Below are positions 60,151 to 64,000 of a DNA stretch of 64,000 bases, one piece after another; within the stretch, counting starts at the first letter, position 1; every line of letters starts with the position of its first letter. This DNA is from Synechococcus sp. M16CYN (GTDB lineage Bacteria; Cyanobacteriota; Cyanobacteriia; PCC-6307; Cyanobiaceae). Position numbers and translations under genes: made by a program. The stretch lies in assembly GCF_040371545.1 (NCBI RefSeq), contig NZ_AP029048.1, positions 1,116,001 through 1,180,000 of the forward strand. Direction: 5' to 3'. Below the pieces are notes generated by a model, which was not told the DNA's origin, made no database searches, and saw only the letters and a program-made list of their open reading frames with translations.

Positions 60151-60984
60151 TTATCCTTTAATTGCTCCGCTAGTAAGACCACTCACAATTTGGCGTTGAA
60201 ATAACAACACCAGAACAAGAAGAGGGATTGCTCCAAGCACTGTGGCAGCTGCATAGCCACCGTAAGGAACGGTATATACAGACGACCCTGCAATTCGTGC
60301 CATAGCCACCGGAAGAGTCAGCAACTCACTACGACTAAGCCAAGTCAGTGCGACAGGATATTCATTCCAAGCAAACAGAAATACAAGGATTGACGTACTA
60401 GCAGATGCTGGGGCAATGAGTGGAAGTATTACCCAGCGTATGCGCTGACTGAGTGTAAAGCCTTCAGTCCGTGCCGCATCTTCCAATTCTTTTGGAAAAC
60501 CCTCGAAGGCTACCGTTAAAAGTAGAAGTGCCAGGGGCATAGTCAGTCCGCTATAAGGTAGAGAAAGAGCTAAAAGACTATTTCCTAGATGAAAGGTTCG
60601 CGCTAATTCAAGAAGAGCAAGGAAAAGAAGGACATACGGAAATAAAGCGGTAATTGTGATTAAGTTTTTAACCTTGCGACACCACTGTGTAGGAAGCTGG
60701 GCTAGGCCATAGGCAGCCGGCACAGCTAATACCAAAGTGAATGCGGTCGAAAGGGCCGCCACAACAGCACTATTGAATAAATAACGCCAAAAAGGTGGAT
60801 CGGTAAACAGCAGCTCGATGTAGTGCGCGAGGGTCCAGCGCTCTTGAAAAGGGACGGTACTGTCTATTAGTGCACCCGACGCCGTAAAGGAACTGATGAG
60901 CTGCCAAAGCATCGGGGCCAATGACCAAGCTATCAGTAGAGTGATCCAGAGAGTAAGACGAACTGTTATCCCTGGATTACTCAT
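60151..60984 (-). CDS. ggtD: Glucosylglycerol-type ABC permease, MalG family
   Basis: A 277-residue MalG-type membrane subunit. Six hydrophobic segments can be traced, and the EAA loop reads KELEDAARTEGFTLSQRIRW followed by VILPLIAP. LFAWNEYPVALTWLS is the usual sequence of this family near the final segments. The start overlaps the end of ggtC by 4 nt (ATGA). It works with GgtB, GgtC and GgtA to recapture leaked glucosylglycerol, a main compatible solute of salt-tolerant cyanobacteria. The C-terminus, with SGLTSGAIKG, is typical. Confidence 0.88.
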   Translation of the reverse strand: MSNPGITVRLTLWITLLIAWSLAPMLWQLISSFTASGALIDSTVPFQERWTLAHYIELLFTDPPFWRYLFNSAVVAALSTAFTLVLAVPAAYGLAQLPTQWCRKVKNLITITALFPYVLLFLALLELARTFHLGNSLLALSLPYSGLTMPLALLLLTVAFEGFPKELEDAARTEGFTLSQRIRWVILPLIAPASASTSILVFLFAWNEYPVALTWLSRSELLTLPVAMARIAGSSVYTVPYGGYAAATVLGAIPLLVLVLLFQRQIVSGLTSGAIKG

Positions 60985-61847
60985 AGATGCAAAAATCGAA
61001 ACGATCCCGTTGACCGCAGTAAAAGAGTTCCAAATAGGACAACCACACTAAGAAGAATAAACCCACCGATCATTATAGTAGCACTGTATCCAAAATCAAG
61101 AAATCGCATACCATTGAGATATGCATATAAAGCCAAGCTTTCATTACTACCAGCAGGTCCTCCTCCGGTGAGAATCTGGATCAAGTCGAATACGCCAAAG
61201 GCTTGAGCTAATCTGAACAGCAAGCCGAGCAATATATAAGGTAGGAGAAGAGGGATGGTGACTTGCCTTAGCGCTTGAATAGAAGTCCCTCCCTCCAAGT
61301 GAAATGCGGCATACATATCTTCGGGAATTGTCTGCAGCCCCGCTAAAAGGATAAGGGCAACAAAAGGAGTAGTTTTCCAAACGTCAGCTAAAACTGTTAC
61401 CATCCAGGCAAATACAGGACTGGAGAGGAGATTCATCGATTCGATCCCTACATTTTTCGCAAGTTGCTCAATGGGACCATAAGGACTGTTAAAAATCCAT
61501 CGCCAACCCAGAGCCATCATAGTTGTAGGAAGAGCCCAAGGTAAAAGAGAAAGAGCCCTTGTGGCGCCGCGTCCTCGCCAGCGCTGGTTGAGGAGTAGAG
61601 CAATGGCAAGAGCCAATATCAGTTCCAGGCCAACAGACACCAACGCGAATCGAAAAGTCTGGTAAGCATCAAGCCAAAAGCGGGTATCATTGAGCATCCT
61701 TGACCAGTTGGCGCCTCCGTTGGCGACCGGGACCAATCCAGTTAAAACAGAGCTAGCATGAAAACTTAACCAAGCGTAGTAGAGAATTGGCCAGCCAAAT
61801 ACGATGGCTATTAGTAGAAAAGCTGGCAAAGTAATGAGTATGTTCAC
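60981..61847 (-). CDS. ggtC: Glucosylglycerol-type ABC permease, MalF family
   Basis: A 288-residue permease with six hydrophobic segments. The N-terminus ITLPAFLLIAIVFGWPILYY leads into the first span. The docking loop is degraded relative to the EAA consensus: IPEDMYAAFHLEGGTSIQAL then RQVTIPLLLPYILL, with AAFHLEGG in place of AAxxDGA. QILTGGGPAGSNESLALYAY is typical of sugar permeases. It overlaps both its neighbours by 4 nt, tying it to ggtB and ggtD. Trehalose or sucrose transport by the same complex is known in Synechocystis. Confidence 0.88.
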   Translation of the reverse strand: MNILITLPAFLLIAIVFGWPILYYAWLSFHASSVLTGLVPVANGGANWSRMLNDTRFWLDAYQTFRFALVSVGLELILALAIALLLNQRWRGRGATRALSLLPWALPTTMMALGWRWIFNSPYGPIEQLAKNVGIESMNLLSSPVFAWMVTVLADVWKTTPFVALILLAGLQTIPEDMYAAFHLEGGTSIQALRQVTIPLLLPYILLGLLFRLAQAFGVFDLIQILTGGGPAGSNESLALYAYLNGMRFLDFGYSATIMIGGFILLSVVVLFGTLLLRSTGSFRFLHL

Positions 61848-63121
61848 AGTTTAGCTCCTGTTGCTTTCAAGATCAGCTCGCTTTTTCTGTAAGTACGTTC
61901 CATAATTCGCTCTACTGAGTCTTTGGCTTTTACCATCCGGATGGTTAGTAATCCGTTTAGTTGACGTTGCAGCACATCACTGAGCTGAGCGTAGATTGGG
62001 GATGACGGACGTTGAACTGAGTATCGTAAAGCTTTGGCAATTTCTGGTAAGACCGGCGACATAGCGACGAGTTCAGGATCTGAGAATAGGCTTAGCTCAG
62101 TAGGGGTGTAACCCTGATCCCGGAATCGTTGGCGTTGTGCTGTTTCGGATGTAAGGAAGCGAATCGCTTTAACGGTCGCTTCGCGATGGCGTGATTGTTT
62201 CAACAAACTCAAACCCCAGCTTCCGATGGTGGCAGCGGGATCATGATCTGGTTCAGCAACCATCAATGTGACGCCGACCTTGCCGCGTACTTTACTCTCG
62301 GGCTTTTGCAGCTCAGCCCAAGCGTAAGGCCAATTACGCATTAACGCTGCATCACCATATTTAAATGCCTGTAGTGATTCCGATTCTGATTGATTTGTAA
62401 CTGCCTTCGGACTGGCTCCATCGCTAATTAACGTTCGCATCCATTGTGCTGCTCGAGTTGCAGAGGGCTTATTTAATTCAACCTGCCCTGTAGTTGGGTT
62501 AATCCAAATGCCACCAAATGCATGAAGTATTTCAACGAAGTTACAACTCAGACCTTCATATTGGCGACCCTGCCAAACAAAACCGTTAGCCACACGCTTG
62601 GATTTAACAAGGTCAATAGCCATATCCGATAAATCTTGGGGGGTGGCAGGAGGTTCTTGCATCAGATCGGTTCGCCAATAAAGAAGACCAATGTCCGCTA
62701 CGAGAGGCCAACGATATAAATGGTTGTCGTAATGATTACCAAGTTGGGCACCCAGGACCAACCCATCCAGGGATGTTTCGTCAAACCAAGGATCTAAAGG
62801 TTCCAGCCATCCTGATGCAGCATATTTCGGAAGCCAGGTCACATCAATGAGCAATGCATCAAATGCTGTATCTCCTAACAGCAAGCTGCTGATCGCTAAG
62901 TCAGAGATAGATTCTGTTTCCAGCGGGCCACGAATTACGTTGAGGTGAATCTTGCCTCGGTATTCACGGTTAAATGCTTTGACCAGGCCAGCGTTTGCAT
63001 CTGCGTAAGGTGCTGGCATTAAAATTGAGACTGGTTCGGCTTGTGAGGCACCAGACCGAACAACTCCGGCACAAATCAACAAGAAAATCAAGCCACTGAA
63101 AAACTGGACAAATAGTTTCAT
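61844..63121 (-). CDS. ggtB: Glucosylglycerol-type ABC substrate-binding protein
   Basis: A 425-residue extracytoplasmic solute-binding protein of the MalE/UgpB type. An N-terminal signal (about residues 4-27, ending SGASQAEPV) directs export; no lipobox cysteine is obvious, although a C17 lies inside the hydrophobic core. The two-lobed fold can be followed: FDALLIDVTWLPKYAASGWL, WPLVADIGLLYWRTDLMQEP, and GDAALMRNWPYAWAELQ in the C-terminal lobe, where ALMRNWPYAW is the conserved region of the family. It overlaps ggpS and ggtC by 4 nt each. The neighbourhood rather than the sequence indicates the ligand. Confidence 0.88.
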   Translation of the reverse strand: MKLFVQFFSGLIFLLICAGVVRSGASQAEPVSILMPAPYADANAGLVKAFNREYRGKIHLNVIRGPLETESISDLAISSLLLGDTAFDALLIDVTWLPKYAASGWLEPLDPWFDETSLDGLVLGAQLGNHYDNHLYRWPLVADIGLLYWRTDLMQEPPATPQDLSDMAIDLVKSKRVANGFVWQGRQYEGLSCNFVEILHAFGGIWINPTTGQVELNKPSATRAAQWMRTLISDGASPKAVTNQSESESLQAFKYGDAALMRNWPYAWAELQKPESKVRGKVGVTLMVAEPDHDPAATIGSWGLSLLKQSRHREATVKAIRFLTSETAQRQRFRDQGYTPTELSLFSDPELVAMSPVLPEIAKALRYSVQRPSSPIYAQLSDVLQRQLNGLLTIRMVKAKDSVERIMERTYRKSELILKATGAKL

Positions 63122-64000
63122 GTTGGTGTGGGTTGATTTAAACCAGCAAGCTGTTCTTGAGCCCAGTCCTTCACGGTGTAATTCTCAACAGCTGTACACA
63201 TACGGCTCATACGATCTCGTTGGGCTTTTGCACCCATGAAAAGTGCTGATTCAATTGATTCATCCATACGACGATTAGAGTAGGGGTTAGTGAGAATCGC
63301 ACCATCTAAAACTACAGAAGCGCCTGTGAACTCAGAAAGAACGAGGACACCCCCACGGTTCCGTCTTGCTGCTGCGTATTCCTTGGCCACAAGATTTAAA
63401 CCATCTCTTAGAGGGGTAATCCAACAAACATCAGCTTGGCAAAACCATGCCACCATCTCATCGTAGGGAATCCTTCGGGTCGAAAACCGGATTGGGACCC
63501 AATCAATTTGGCTGAATCTACCATTGATTCGACCTGCCATTTCCTCAATTGCACGCTGCGTATCTTCATAGATCTTCATTCCACCTGCAGCAGCTACACA
63601 CGCCAGCATCAATACGATCGCACCGTGGAGATCTTCTCTCCTTTCAAGAAGACGTTCAAAAGCAAGAAGTAATGCCTCATTACCCTTGGTGTAATCAACT
63701 CTACTGGCAGAGAGAATTAACTTGCGCCCTTTCTTTGTATCTTGAACAATTAATTCTCCGTGGCTTTCGACCGACGCACTCCAGCTTAATTCTTGAATTA
63801 CATCAGGTGATGTGCCAACAGGTGAACTCAAAAGACGAATATGTTGATCCTTGTATTCAAGGTAGCTGGTTACAGTGCCTTCAGATAGTGCCGTTCCTAC
63901 AGGGATAAATTTTGAATCAACAGGAACTTTTGGACCCCGTTTAGCCCCAACAATAGTACTTGCTGCACGGGCAAAGTTTTCTGTATATCGAGGAATATGA
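63118..64000 (-). CDS. ggpS: Glucosylglycerol-phosphate synthase, partial (window edge)
   Basis: GgpS transfers glucose from ADP-glucose to glycerol 3-phosphate, the first step in making the osmolyte glucosylglycerol. Only the C-terminal part is here. The frame stays open to the right edge, with HIPRYTENFARAASTIVGAK at its upstream end, so the apparent start at 63831 is not real. The trehalose-phosphate-synthase-like (GT20) fold is seen: GRKLILSASRVDYTKGNEAL (donor-binding), SQIDWVPIRFSTRRIPYDEM, WITPLRDGLNLVAKEYAA and VLVLSEFTGASVVL with the conserved SEFTGA. It is first in the ggpS-ggtB-ggtC-ggtD operon, with a 4-nt overlap into ggtB. Confidence 0.93.
   Translation of the reverse strand, partial: HIPRYTENFARAASTIVGAKRGPKVPVDSKFIPVGTALSEGTVTSYLEYKDQHIRLLSSPVGTSPDVIQELSWSASVESHGELIVQDTKKGRKLILSASRVDYTKGNEALLLAFERLLERREDLHGAIVLMLACVAAAGGMKIYEDTQRAIEEMAGRINGRFSQIDWVPIRFSTRRIPYDEMVAWFCQADVCWITPLRDGLNLVAKEYAAARRNRGGVLVLSEFTGASVVLDGAILTNPYSNRRMDESIESALFMGAKAQRDRMSRMCTAVENYTVKDWAQEQLAGLNQPTPT

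Noticed and set aside
1-64000. CRISPR arrays, insertion sequences, rRNA or tRNA genes
   Set aside because: No regularly spaced repeats, transposase-like proteins, rRNA segments or T-arm consensus with paired stems were seen on either strand by eye. A tRNA and Rfam scan would settle this.

Overview
The window looks like a marine picocyanobacterium (alpha-cyanobacterial Synechococcus/Prochlorococcus type) with an unusually gene-poor genome. The evidence is photosynthesis-specific genes (PsaK, Psb29/Thf1, a Psb32-like TPM protein, orange carotenoid protein with its ketolase and recovery protein), a glucosylglycerol synthesis and uptake cluster, and several small families confined mostly to cyanobacteria (DUF2103, DUF2256, DUF2499, DUF3593, DUF4278-like). 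Adding up the features called here gives roughly 57% coding: about one third in positions 1-34,000 and about 80% in 34,000-64,000. Free-living picocyanobacteria are normally far denser, so I infer ongoing genome reduction, as in a host-associated lineage. Lineage and lifestyle are inferences.

Positions 1-19,200 are gene-poor and very AT-rich. They hold an OCP-CrtW-FRP photoprotection operon, a J-domain protein, a LuxR-type regulator, an atypical short-chain dehydrogenase/epimerase, endonuclease III, several small membrane peptides, a DUF4278-like gene and at least two decayed-looking reading frames. Gaps of 1-3 kb with almost no open frames separate them.

Positions 19,200-34,300 hold a manganese-type ABC transporter (mntC-mntA-mntB) whose permease is split off by about 1.2 kb of apparently non-coding DNA. 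A Nudix gene, several small conserved hypotheticals, another AT-rich desert (26.6-29.6 kb), a methyltransferase-like gene and nadA follow.

Positions 34,300-58,700 are close to a normal picocyanobacterial layout: a metallophosphoesterase with a lost or non-standard start, psb32-like and midA, aroB, a sugar-type ABC permease, purK, DUF2103, clpS, psb29, clpP, a DUF2256 gene, ftsH, a MacB/FtsX-like permease, pyk, yggT, scpB, ilvA, dxs, psaK, DUF3593, DUF2499, csaB and the transporter ATPase ggtA.

Positions 59,400-64,000 hold the ggpS-ggtB-ggtC-ggtD operon, each junction overlapping by 4 nt. Together with ggtA it makes and recaptures the osmolyte glucosylglycerol; ggpS runs off the right edge. 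No tRNA, rRNA, CRISPR array or transposase was seen. The most unusual items are the gene deserts, two perfect palindromes (8910-8948, and 51593-51623 inside ilvA), the damaged metallophosphoesterase start, the split mnt operon and a set of tiny single-span membrane peptides in the deserts.
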